Positions 1 through 8,879 of a stretch of 64,000 bases of DNA are shown piece by piece. A program made the translations under genes and the position numbers. Numbering within the stretch: the stretch's first letter is position 1; the number at the start of each line of letters is the position of its first letter. The DNA is from Guillardia theta CCMP2712 (Eukaryota; Cryptophyceae; Pyrenomonadales; Geminigeraceae). Below the pieces are notes generated by a model. The model was not told where the DNA came from and did not search any database. It saw only the letters and a program-made list of their open reading frames with translations. The stretch spans positions 1,261,032 to 1,325,031 of the forward strand of contig NW_005434673.1 in the NCBI RefSeq assembly GCF_000315625.1, given 5' to 3'.

Positions 1-1113
1 GTGAAAGTCCACCGAGTACAGCATGAAATGGACGCCGGGGGGAAGGGAGGGGGGGAGGGGGGGAGGGGCAGGGGAGGGGGGAGGGGGGGTTAGGATGAGT
101 CAAGGATCGAGGAAGCAAACGAGTGCTAGACCTGATCCCAACTCTTCACTAGCTTGTTCTACACTCTTGCCATCTTTCACCATCAGTCTTGTCCCATCCT
201 TGTACTTGTTGCCTTCCTCCTCCATCGCTCTCCTCCTGATGCCCTCATCCTGTGCTCTACCTGCTCGCACCCGTCCTCCATCTGACCATCCATGCAGCAC
301 AGCGTCTTCATCCACATGGCTCATCCTCATCAGCGGTCAAAAGCTGCGGAGGGAAAGGCACTAGATGCAGAATCTTAATAGTGATCAAAGACAGCTAGAA
401 ACCAATCCAGGGCTGATGAGCTCAAATTTCGGCTTGAGATGAAGGAGTCATAGCCCTAGTTAATGATATCCTGCTGATGATAGCTCTTTTACAACATCTG
501 CTAGAAGCAACTGCGAACATTTGTGGCTACGGTCATCTGACGGCAGCCACAAGTGACATCTGACCTGATACCTCGCAATGGATCGCTGAAGACAAACTAA
601 GTGGATTGAGGATGGATCATGAGAGAATGGCACCGACACAGACACATAACAAATCGACGATGTCGAGCACCATCATCGTGTCGTTTCAATGTCTTCGAGA
701 TGTAATTGGAATCGCCCAAGACAAGGCCTTTCAAAACGATCGACTGTGACATCACACTCCTGATAGAATTGTAGATGATTCACATCATGCAATCAGGTGA
801 GTAGGAAGTAACAGCGGGCAGGAGGAGCTGGAGCTAACATGAGTTTGCGAGATTCTTCTCCCTTTGAAGGATCAAGCCGACGTTTTCTCGCAAGAAGAAT
901 GAGCGACATGTTCTTCGAGAGAACCAACTGTTCGATTGATACAAATTGTCTACGAGTATGTCACGTTGGTTTATTACAAGCTTGTTGATATTGAACAATT
1001 TTGTGTCGCTCTCTAGATTCGCACATCCATCCCTCTCGTAGGACATCAGGAGCGTTCGCCACCGCGGCTCTCCTATCCTAAGTCGAGAGCAAAGGCTTCG
1101 ATGCTTCTTAAAG
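1..1113. other. No recognised gene; G-rich tract near the start
   Basis: A nearly pure G/A tract lies at about 39-96. The rest has ordinary base composition with short, frame-broken ORFs on both strands. None resembles a known family or joins convincingly to neighbours. The stretch lies downstream of the first copy of the three-copy family and may hold its degenerate 3' flank. Confidence 0.5.
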
Positions 1114-1626
1114 TTACTCGAGGAAGTACCGCCCTGAAAGCCTCCCCTCCTGCTCTGAAACTTCCAATACATCCCTCATATCCATTACTGGTAGACTGTT
1201 CCCTTCCACCTGCATACTGCCTTTCCTCCGATGGAAGGTCGGGAGCCTGACGCTCGTGAAGTTCCCGTCCCGGCTGATGGACTTGGCCAGGCACGCCCGC
1301 GCGCTCTTCCCCAGCCTCTCGTACGCTCCTCCGTCCGTCAGGCTGCCGTGCTGGTCGATGGATCGGAAGTGCGGGCCCTTGCACACCACGCCGAGGAGCC
1401 AAGCGGGGCAGGATCGATGGGTGAGGGTGATGACGGGGGCGGAGTCGGGGTCGGGGAGGGAGACGCTGGAGCAGCTTGCGGAGAAGGGTCCTCGGGCCCA
1501 GCTTTTTCTGCGTCTGTTTTGCTGTTCAAAAGAGAAGGAGCGGGAGGAGGGGGTAGGGCAGACGAGGGTGCATCGTCTGTGAGAGGGATAAATGCCATGA
1601 TGGCTAGATCGGAGCGAGGGAGACAT
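1114..1626 (-). CDS. Three-copy unrecognised protein family, copy 1 (170 aa)
   Basis: I do not recognise this protein. It shares with the copies at 2633-3163 and 4052-4561 a core of about 90 residues, running from SWARGPFSASCSSVSL through CPAWLLGVVCKGPHFRSID to SRDGNFTSVRLPTFH, and the last residues LSGRYFLE. The DNA core (about 1225-1500) is almost identical in all copies, so duplication or gene conversion is recent. N-terminal to the core this copy diverges, but replacements in this minus frame are conservative (SFSFEQQNRRRKSW against SFSLDQSQRRRSSW), which favours minus-strand coding over the open plus-strand frames. The C-terminal tail is different from the other copies and no AATAAA follows the stop, so this may be a decaying copy. 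Three Cys residues are conserved. No signal peptide or membrane segment is obvious. Confidence 0.45.
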   Translation of the reverse strand: MSPSLRSSHHGIYPSHRRCTLVCPTPSSRSFSFEQQNRRRKSWARGPFSASCSSVSLPDPDSAPVITLTHRSCPAWLLGVVCKGPHFRSIDQHGSLTDGGAYERLGKSARACLAKSISRDGNFTSVRLPTFHRRKGSMQVEGNSLPVMDMRDVLEVSEQEGRLSGRYFLE

Positions 1627-2632
1627 GATGTTGCGAGAGGAGACAAGTGGGAGAGACGAGGAAAGGGGAGGGTGGCAAGGAACAGATCAGAGCTTGCTTT
1701 AAGAGGGAGGGTGCAGGGGCGGGATAAGAATTAGTGTTTTGGAACTGGTTTCTTGTCAGCAAGTCACGAGGGGCCTACCAGTGGAATAAAGCAGTCACGC
1801 GTACAAACTAACTTAACGTCAGCACTTTGCGAGATGACCGGAGATCCTTGCCGACGTGACCGGCTGTCTTGCGACGGTCAGAACTGTCGCCACATTTAAC
1901 TAATCCTGATCGTGGTACAGCGTTAAGCCCAGTTTTTTATCAGTTTTTACCTATATCCACCGTCCTGACAGGCTCTGAGTGACATGAGATGTTAAAACAC
2001 TGGGGCACGAGTAGCACCTGCGGCATCACACTGACTGGTCACGGTTTGACTGATATCTGGCTCGCAGAGTCCCGGACTCGCCGTGAACGGAGGCAGGCTG
2101 AGGCCTGCTGATCTCGTGACTCCGAGGCTCTCCGGCGGCTGACCTTGGCAACTTAGCTTTCGTGCTCCCGTGAGCCATGCAAAAATCATGCGGCTGGATG
2201 GCCTCATAAAGAAGGCCTCATGATGATGGTTTCCTTGTTTCCAAGTGAAGTTTTAAACTGAGTTCTTGGCCCTGCTAGCCTGTCCGTCAAAGTGAACGCC
2301 GCTGCGGGCCGCCCGGCGCCCTTTGTCCGGCCTGGGTACCGTGCCGTAGTACGCCGAGGCTCGTGCGGTACTAGCGGCATTACCACTTGAAGCCTGAAGC
2401 CTGCCACTCACTCCCTGGCACCGCACTGGCTGCCGCAGTGCCAGCCTGCAGTAGGTCACGCCTTAGCAACATTGGAATGCTGCAAACGATGTCATCAGTA
2501 GGCGAACTTCAAGACAGTGAGCCTTGACGGATCTATCAATCGATCAGCCCCCAGATCACATGATGGCGTGACAAGGTCAAAGTTCTGTCAGTTGAAAGTC
2601 TGACACGTTCTTAAGTCGTTTTATTGAAAGCC
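1627..2632. other. Spacer between family copies 1 and 2; island-like sequence
   Basis: No gene recognised. The segment just upstream of copy 1 (about 1750-1775, GTCAGCAAGTCACGAGG) recurs with one change upstream of copy 3 (about 4708-4730), so the duplicated block extends into the 5' flank. From about 1800 to 2600 the sequence takes on the GAGTC/CAGTG/CCGG-rich vocabulary of the GC islands elsewhere in the window, but less GC-rich. Confidence 0.45.
2619..2624 (-). promoter_or_regulatory. Polyadenylation signal AATAAA of copy 2
   Basis: TTTATT on the plus strand reads AATAAA on the minus strand, 8 bases beyond the stop of copy 2. The same hexamer in the same context follows copy 3 (4038-4043). 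Confidence 0.55.
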
Positions 2633-3163
2633 CTACTCCAAGAAGTACCGCCCTGATAGCCCCTCCTCCTCTCCCCCTTCATCGTACGGCGCCTCCTCCC
2701 CGTTGCTTCCCTCTCTTGTAGCTACGCTGCTCCCCTCCCGGCCCCCGCACTCCAGCTCCTGATGGAAGGTCGGGAGCCTGACGCTCGTGAAGTTCCCGTC
2801 CCGGCTGATGGACTTGGCCAGGCACGCCCGCGCGCTCTTCCCCAGCCTCTCGTACGCTCCTCCGTCCGTCAGGCTGCCGTGCTGGTCGATGGATCGGAAG
2901 TGCGGGCCCTTGCACACCACGCCGAGGAGCCAAGCGGGGCAGGATCGATGGGTGAGGGTGATGACGGGGGCGGAGTCGGGGTCGGGGAGGGAGACGCTGG
3001 AGCAGCTTGCGGAGAAGGGTCCTCGGGCCCAGCTGCTACGTCGTCTTTGGGACTGGTCGAGGGAGAAGGAGCGGGACGAGGGATCAGGGCAGGCAGGACG
3101 CGCGGAGTTGCGAGCAGTCTGGTTGTTCTTTTCGCGGCGGCAGGCGCTAGCTGTAGCAGGCAT
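2633..3163 (-). CDS. Three-copy unrecognised protein family, copy 2 (176 aa)
   Basis: Opens at an ATG (MPATASACRREK) and carries the full family core plus an acidic, Gly-rich C-terminal region (EGSNGEEAPYDEGGEEE) ending LSGRYFLE. The tail and the first bases of the 3' flank are almost identical to copy 3. An AATAAA polyadenylation signal on the minus strand (2619-2624) sits only 8 bases past the stop codon, which supports transcription from this strand. The N-terminal 20 or so residues are unique to this copy and begin at the edge of the homologous block, so each copy appears to have acquired its own 5' end. No known domain recognised; function unknown. Confidence 0.55.
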   Translation of the reverse strand: MPATASACRREKNNQTARNSARPACPDPSSRSFSLDQSQRRRSSWARGPFSASCSSVSLPDPDSAPVITLTHRSCPAWLLGVVCKGPHFRSIDQHGSLTDGGAYERLGKSARACLAKSISRDGNFTSVRLPTFHQELECGGREGSSVATREGSNGEEAPYDEGGEEEGLSGRYFLE

Positions 3164-3918
3164 CTATCGATTGCTTTGACCACTTTGATCGATCGTATGT
3201 TTTGCAGGAGTTTGAGCACAAGAGAAGAGCAGAGAAGCGAAGCAGAGCAAGCGGGATGCGGGATTGGTTTCTCTTCCGGTCAGCTTGGGATATCACAGAG
3301 GAGCAAAAAGGAGGCCGGGGGGGAGGGTCCGTTGTTAAAGCCGCAGTTAAGACCTGTCACGGAACAAGTAAATGGCCCCATGCACCTCTCATTTAATGGT
3401 GCCCCTCGCCTTCCGGTATTTCCCTCAGTGAGGCGGACTGCCTCGAAGGCGAGTCGTCCGCGAGCAGAGGCAAGTCAGCCTCAGCGGCTGACGTCACCCT
3501 GGTGGAGTCCATGGCAACCTGCGCAGCGCGACAGAAGTCGGAGCCGCCGCTTCAGTACTGTGACGATCATCGCCAGTATCTGCGATGAGTCGATCGATGA
3601 GTCTGGCCAGCATATGGCTCTGGGCCTTTTTACTCTTCACGGTAGCTCGCGGCATTGGCTTCTTTCCTGACACGAGTCCGACAGCACTGAGTGCTTCTTT
3701 CTTCTCAGCATGCTTCAATGATCTTCGATTCTCCATGAGGCAGCCCATGTCGTTCAGGTTGCCGCCGATTCGGCAGATCAGTCGTTACTAGGATCTCGCT
3801 CCTGTCGATTTTTGCTCATCAAGTCCAAAGAAACAATTCATAAAACAAATACAAGGCCGCTCTGCTTCCCGGTGCCCCCCGGCAGCTGCTCTTCTACCAA
3901 GCTCATACTAGACCAAAA
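3164..3918. other. Spacer upstream of copy 2; no gene recognised
   Basis: Short overlapping ORFs on both strands (about 3200-3790) show no family resemblance. A C/G-run (GGCCGGGGGGGAGGG) occurs near 3313-3327. No tRNA or repeat recognised. Confidence 0.4.
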
Positions 3919-4016
3919 CAGCCTCCTACTGTAACCGATGTATCGCAACAAATCACCACCGCCCAGAGCTGACACTGTACCTCTCTCCGCTCTGATCCCT
4001 CCTCCCGCTCCTTCTC
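3919..4016 (+). pseudogene. Inverted, broken 5' fragment of the three-copy family
   Basis: Read on the plus strand, this segment matches the beginning of copy 3 (its minus-strand sequence at about 4483-4560). The codons PPTVTDV and the run CTCTCTCCGCTCTGATCCCT are shared, with an insertion of about 18 bases. The initiator ATG is absent and a stop interrupts the frame after TTAQS, so it cannot encode the family protein. It abuts directly, at about 4020, the conserved 3' flank of copy 3. Copy 3 is therefore enclosed by an inverted repeat of its own 5' end. Confidence 0.6.
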
Positions 4017-4051
4017 CGCTCACACGTTCTCAAGTCGTTTTATTGAAAGCC

Positions 4052-4561
4052 CTACTCCAAGAAGTACCGCCCTGATAGCCCCTCCTCCTCCCCCCCTTCA
4101 TCGTACGGCGCCTCCTCCCCATTGCTTCCCTCTCTTGTAGCTACGCTGCTCCCCTCCCGGCCCCCGCGCTCCAGCTCCTGATGGAAGGTCGGGAGCCTGA
4201 CGCTCGTGAAGTTCCCGTCCCGGCTGATGGACTTGGCCAGGCACGCCCGCGCGCTCTTCCCCAGCCTCTCGTACGCTCCTCCGTCCGTCAGGCAGCCGTG
4301 CTGGTCGATGGATCGGAAGTGCGGGCCCTTGCACACCACGCCGAGGAGCCAAGCGGGGCAGGATCGATGGGTGAGGGTGATGACGGGGGCGGAGTCGGGG
4401 TCGGGGAGGGAGACGCTGGAGCAGCTTGCGGAGAAGGGTCCTCGGGCCCAGCTGCTACGTCGTCTTTGGGACTGGTCGAGGGAGAAGGAGCGGGACGAGG
4501 GATCAGAGCGGAGAGAGGTACAACGGTTCTGGGCGGGTACATCGGTTACAGTAGGAGGCAT
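4052..4561 (-). CDS. Three-copy unrecognised protein family, copy 3 (169 aa)
   Basis: The start chosen is the first true ATG (4561, MPPTVTDVPAQNRC), which gives a length matching the other copies. Upstream in-frame sequence has only a GTG. The core and acidic tail are almost identical to copy 2, with one visible core change, Ser-to-Cys after QHG. AATAAA on the minus strand (4038-4043) lies 8 bases beyond the stop, inside a block shared with copy 2 that runs from the ACACGTTCT motif onward. Function unknown; I recognise no domain. The conserved core has a Cys-Pro-Ala-Trp motif and several basic residues. Confidence 0.5.
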   Translation of the reverse strand: MPPTVTDVPAQNRCTSLRSDPSSRSFSLDQSQRRRSSWARGPFSASCSSVSLPDPDSAPVITLTHRSCPAWLLGVVCKGPHFRSIDQHGCLTDGGAYERLGKSARACLAKSISRDGNFTSVRLPTFHQELERGGREGSSVATREGSNGEEAPYDEGGEEEGLSGRYFLE

Positions 4562-4689
4562 GGCAAGCGCATGCAGGAAGGAACAGGTGATGTAGAGCTG
4601 TTTTGAAGCAAGAAGACCAGTACTGTGAGCTTGGCAGGAGAAGGGCAGAGGGGCAGCGTGAAGCACAGTGGTGATGAATTTTTGATTCG

Positions 4690-5870
4690 AGGGGAGGGAG
4701 AGGAATTTTTGTCAGCAGGTCACGAGGGAGTTATAAGTTGAGACCTTTTTCTCCGTGTCATGGTGCGATTGGGTGGCCGTAAGGAAGTTTGAAGGTCGTA
4801 ATGTTTCATGCTGACGGTCGAACCTCGTGATCCGGTCACGGGGCCCACGCAGTGACAGCATTCTTTTCAGTGGGGCCCGTGGCAACTTGGCAACGAGAAG
4901 TACGGTCCAGCGTGACTTGCCGGATGGAAGGACTCGTGACAGACAACTGAGGCTCTCAGGCTTTTACACTGAGAGCCGGCGGCCGGGGCCCCCGGGCCTC
5001 AATGAATCTGGACTCCCCGGCGGCCGCGCTCCGCGGCCCGGCCGCCGGGTGTTGACTCAGGCCCGGCTCCGAGCGCCGGGCCGCCGCACGGCGTAGTACG
5101 GTAGCTGCCGCTGCTACTAGGCTAGACTCGAGTAGTCTCTGCCCGGCAGTGCGGCACCGCCGGCCGCCGGACGGTCAGCTGGCACCGTCTCAGCCTCGAG
5201 TCCGGCAAGTGACAGTGGCCGGGCACTGGCATGACAGTCCGATAACGGATGGCATACTGCGATACACCGCCCGGGCCCCGGCGGCTTGCACTCAGTGCAG
5301 CTCAGCGGCTGCCGGCCCGGCGGACTCGGACTCCGGACTCGCGGCGGCGGACGGTCGGATGATGCCGAAGTGCCCCGCTCGGCCCGGCCCGGCCGGCGCC
5401 CGGCGGAGCGCGGAGGCTGCTGAGCCCGGACGCCGGGGCGGCGTGATCGGTGATCGCTCCGCGGCCGCGGCGTCCACGGTCACTGATGCCAGAGATCGGC
5501 ATCAGCGGCACTGCCGCACTGCAGTGCGGCACACGGTCACTGCCACCAGGAACACGGTACTATACTACCGGGCCCGCATGGTGGCCGGGGGCCGAATCAG
5601 TGATAGAGCACTCAGTGATAGATAGAGCTCACCGGGAGTCCGACTCAGTAGTGATAGAGTGTCGCTGCCGTCACGTGGTACGGTACCGGCCCCCGGGCCC
5701 GGCGGCCGCGGGGGCCGCCGGCGGAGGGCGGTACCGTAAACTTTTACTCAAAGTTAAGTTAAAAATCAGTCAACACTGTAAAACCGTGACGGTCATACAT
5801 TTCTTGACTCAAAGTCGGACAATGTGTGGGTCAGGGGAGCAGATGGTTGGCAGAAAGAAAGAGATGGAAG
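4690..5870. repeat. GC-rich, palindrome-dense island 1
   Basis: From about 4830 to 5740 the DNA becomes much more GC-rich than the surrounding genes. It is built from recurring short words (CGGCCGCCGG, GGCCCGGGCC, GGTACC, GAGTC/GACTC, CACTCAGTG). Open frames cross it but have no family character and consist mainly of Arg, Pro, Ala and Gly, as expected from base composition. The right edge (5740-5775) is abruptly A/T-rich. A segment of about 30 bases there, CTTTTACTCAAAGTT followed by an AAAAATCAGT end, recurs inverted at 8459-8490. Confidence 0.5.
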
Positions 5871-6190
5871 CAAGAGAGAGTGTCTACTCCCTCCTTTTGT
5901 ATCTTGTAGAGCTCAAGGCCTTGTAAGGGATCTTATTGATTCATTCTAGAGAGAGTGTCTACTTCCTCCTTTTGTATCTTGTAGAGCTCAAGGCCTTGTA
6001 AGGGATCTTATTGATTCATTCTAGAGAGAGTGTCTACTCCCTCCTTTTGTATCTTGTAGAGCTCAAGGCCTTGTAAGGGATCTTATTGATTCATTCTAGA
6101 GAGAGTGTCTACTTCCTCCTTTTGTATCTTGTAGAGATCAAGGCCTTGTAAGGGATCTTATTGATTCATTCTAGAGAGTGTGTCTACTCC
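5871..6190. repeat. 75-bp tandem repeat, about 4.2 copies
   Basis: TGTCTACTCC or TGTCTACTTCC recurs at 5881, 5956, 6031, 6106 and 6181, an exact 75-base period. Each unit includes TCTTGTAGAGCTCAAGG and ATCTTATTGATTCATTC. Units 1 and 3 carry the CTCC form and units 2 and 4 the TTCC form, so a 150-bp dimer was probably duplicated. No gene is evident inside it. Confidence 0.9.
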
Positions 6191-6199
6191 CACTAGGCG

Positions 6200-6720
6200 T
6201 GGTCAGATAGAGACAGACAGACAGACAGACAGATATTACTTGAGTGATGCGAGGGGAAGGGATGACGTTCAGCGCCAAGGAAAATGATTCAGAATCGAAG
6301 TTTGCGTAGATGCATGGTTGTCCTTCAACTGAATGTTTTCGTTCAGAACGTGGAGCTTCATGGGTGATTGTGCCAATCCAGTCCTGCTGAACATTTACCG
6401 TCTCCACAAGCATGCCTACAAGCCTGATAATAGAGTCACCTATGAAAGGTACATGTCCGACCCTATCCGACCACAGCAAGCGACAGGGTGAAGCGGTGGA
6501 AGAAGGTAGCCTGCCGTTCTTCTCGCAAGTCACTCAGACTCTGCTCATTGCAGGTCAATCGCCCTTCGTCCGCCCCAGCTACCTCCCATAGCATTGGAAT
6601 TCGCTTGCAACTGATCTTGGAGCGGACGAGAATGCCGAATTCGATCAACCTGCTGGAAACTTTTCGCTCATCCAGGTCTGGATCGTCAAGAGTTCAGTCT
6701 TGATCTCTGAAAGAAATGTC
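6200..6720 (-). CDS. Possible fragments of a multi-exon gene, unrecognised
   Basis: Minus-strand segments look coding but do not join into a clear model. Near 6480-6240 a frame reads VGHVPFIGDSIIRLVGMLVE and continues to IPSPRITQ, followed by a possible donor leading into a (CTGT)n microsatellite (6212-6233). Near 6640-6480 another frame begins IEFGILVRSKISCKRIPML. Near 6700 a frame reads LTIQTWMSEKFPAG after a pyrimidine-rich acceptor. The segment lies immediately downstream of the ankyrin gene on the same strand. Boundaries, start and function are unknown. Confidence 0.25.
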
Positions 6721-6958
6721 GTCAATGTTAATGTCAGAAAGAAGAGCGATGTCGAGGTTTTTATCAGTTATTGGATCGAATCCACAGGAGCACAAAAATC
6801 CAGCAACAAGTCCATAGATAAGTTGTCATGCTCTTCAATGAACTATAGAAGGCAGATTTGCTATCGCCCTCTTCTTCTTCTTCTCTTCAATGTCTCTGAC
6901 CCGATGTCTTCGCCTTCTACGTGGATTCACGTCCTCCCATTTCCCATTTTCCGCATAA

Positions 6959-8192
6959 TTACGTAGCTTTTGACTCTGGAGCAGCAAGGTCATGCAAATT
7001 GGCGCCGAAACGTTCTAATACGAGTGTGTGACACGATGAAGCTTCGGCCAGGGTCTCAGCTGTCTGCCCACTTGAACTCTCACTGCCTATCTTGGCACCA
7101 GCAGCCAACAAGAACCCGCACGCCTCGTCACGGCCCTGTCAGCCTGGTCATTGTGCATAAAAATCGACAAGAGTCAGGTCACACTTGTTGAGCTGCGGCC
7201 ATGAGAGGCGTGTTGCCATCCACGTCAACAGCTTCTAGCCTTGCTCCGCTTTCAAGCAACAGACCACAGAGCTTCACGAAGCCTGCGCCTGCAGCTGTGT
7301 GGAGAATGGAAACTCCGTCGTTGTCTCTCGCGTTCACGTTGGCGCCCAATCGTACCTGGTCGACAACCGTCAAAGAACTTGAAAGATCAGCTTGTCCAGG
7401 AGGGACCAGACACTTTGACATCTCAAATTTCAGCTCAAAGCTGCCTGGCAACCATGTCATACACAATGCTCGCAGTATGCTCTTGCGGATTCACCAAATG
7501 GAACATCTCTCCCTATATCTTCACTCTTCCATGGCCAGCAAGCAAAGTGCAGGGGCGTTCGACCATAGTCAGCTCGGCTTTCTGTACGATGCTGTGAGGA
7601 AGATTTCAAGAGATCCAAGTTGGCACAAACCTATTTCAGCCCCAGCCTTCACCAACAACTCGACGCATGAGATATCGTTTGAGATTACCGCGAGATGCAA
7701 TGATGTTCGGAATTTCGTCTGCGGATGAGGCTTGTTCGGGTCCCCTGCTGACAAGATCATCTGCGGCAAGGAATGCAAGGGCCTCAACCGCCAGCTTCCA
7801 GCATGAAAGCTACCCCCTTGGAGTCTCCTGAACAAGCTCGTGTTAACAAACTTGACCAGGTCAACGAAGGGCAAGCCTTTTTGTGCTGCTTTCCACAGCT
7901 CGATCTGGACATCATCCTTGTAGACGCTTGACGAGGGTAGAGACTCGTCCTCGTCTAAGGAAGAGTACTCCTCAAGATCAATGTTGACGGCCATCGAGAG
8001 CGGCACCCCTTCTCTAGCACACGCCTTTCTCCTCTTCAGCTCAACCTTCCTGTCCCATTCACTCCCATCGTCTGTACTTCTTGTTACGACAGGCCATGTT
8101 CTGCACGAGAGGAGGGACAGGCTGGACAGGAGGAGCAGCGTCGTCAGCCCCTGCCTTGCCCCTTTCCGTCCCCCCGCCATCACTGTCACCAT
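6959..8192 (-). CDS. Ankyrin-repeat protein with N-terminal signal peptide, 3 exons
   Basis: Exon model: 8192-7631, 7444-7185 and 7135-6959, total 999 nt (332 aa). Introns are 186 and 49 nt, with GT/AG ends and consistent phase. The N-terminus MVTVMAGGRKG followed by LTTLLLLSSLSLL looks like a signal peptide. A Ser/Asp/Glu-rich linker follows, then ankyrin repeats (TSLHLAVISNDISCVELL, DGVSILHTAAGAGF, DGNTPLMAAAQQ, DEACGFLLAAGAKI). The third exon was placed because it continues the ankyrin pattern exactly across the splice. A stop-free stretch within exon 1, between LVKF and GDPNKPHPQ, could be another in-frame intron since removing it improves the first repeat. The initiator could also be Met36 of the open frame (8180). 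Ankyrin repeats mediate protein binding; the partner is unknown. Confidence 0.75.
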
Positions 8193-8204
8193 GCCATGAA
8201 TCGG

Positions 8205-8740
8205 AAATGAGTCTAATCGACTTCGCGGGCCGGGCCCGACTCTTACTCCGATATAGACTCTGGCGGCACCGTGGCCGGGCCGCACTGCCGCGTGACCCGC
8301 CGGTCACCTAGTACGCCCGGGGGCCGGGTACAGTAACGACGGTCCGAGCCTTCAACCGTTAGTCGATCTACTCTCGTGGTCCTGCGCGCAGTTAAGATGT
8401 CCGACCGGCGGCGGGTCAAGCCTCCTCTACTCTCCTCAAAGGCATTGTCCGTCATCGTACTGATTTTTGACTGAACTTTGAGTAAAAGACCGTACTCCTG
8501 CCGTTGTCCTCGTTCTGATTGTAAACTTAACTAAGTTAGTAAATTGACTAAGTAAATTAGTCTGTTGCCGGGGGGGCTGACTCAGCACGGCCGGGCGGAC
8601 TGATCGCGGCGCGGCGGCCCTCGGCCAAGAGTCTGACTCGCCGGACACGACTACCGTACTACGGTACAAAGCCTTACCTCTGACTCTGACCCGGCCCGGG
8701 TCAGTCACACAGCACGTACGGGACTGGGCTGAGAAGTAGA
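8205..8740. repeat. GC-rich, palindrome-dense island 2
   Basis: Same vocabulary as island 1 (GGCCCGG, CCGGTCACC, GGCGGCC, GAGTCTGACTC). It begins at the 5' end of the ankyrin gene and ends near the 3' end of the reductase gene. In its centre (8459-8490) is an inverted copy of the A/T-rich edge motif of island 1. The frames crossing it have no recognisable protein character. Confidence 0.5.
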
Positions 8741-8879
8741 TACTGATAAGATGGTACCGGTGGCACAATTATGGTTCACTGAGCTTGACTTTACTGGCTC
8801 GTCACAAGACATGAGGAGTCCGATTCGATGCCCGGGGCCAGCAGAAAGTGGCAAGGTCTTGATTTTCACACTTGCTTGC

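Noticed and set aside
1231-1734. Plus-strand open frame across family copy 1 (begins MEGREPDAREV) and its equivalents in copies 2 and 3
   Set aside because: Antisense to the minus frame, where substitutions between copies are more conservative and poly(A) signals lie. It stays open mainly because of GC-rich composition.
4827-5926. Long open frames in GC island 1
   Set aside because: Composition-driven Arg/Pro/Ala/Gly frames without domains; several overlapping frames are open on both strands.
5871-6190. CRISPR-like repeat array
   Set aside because: The repeats are contiguous 75-mers without unique spacers, in a eukaryotic intron-bearing genome.
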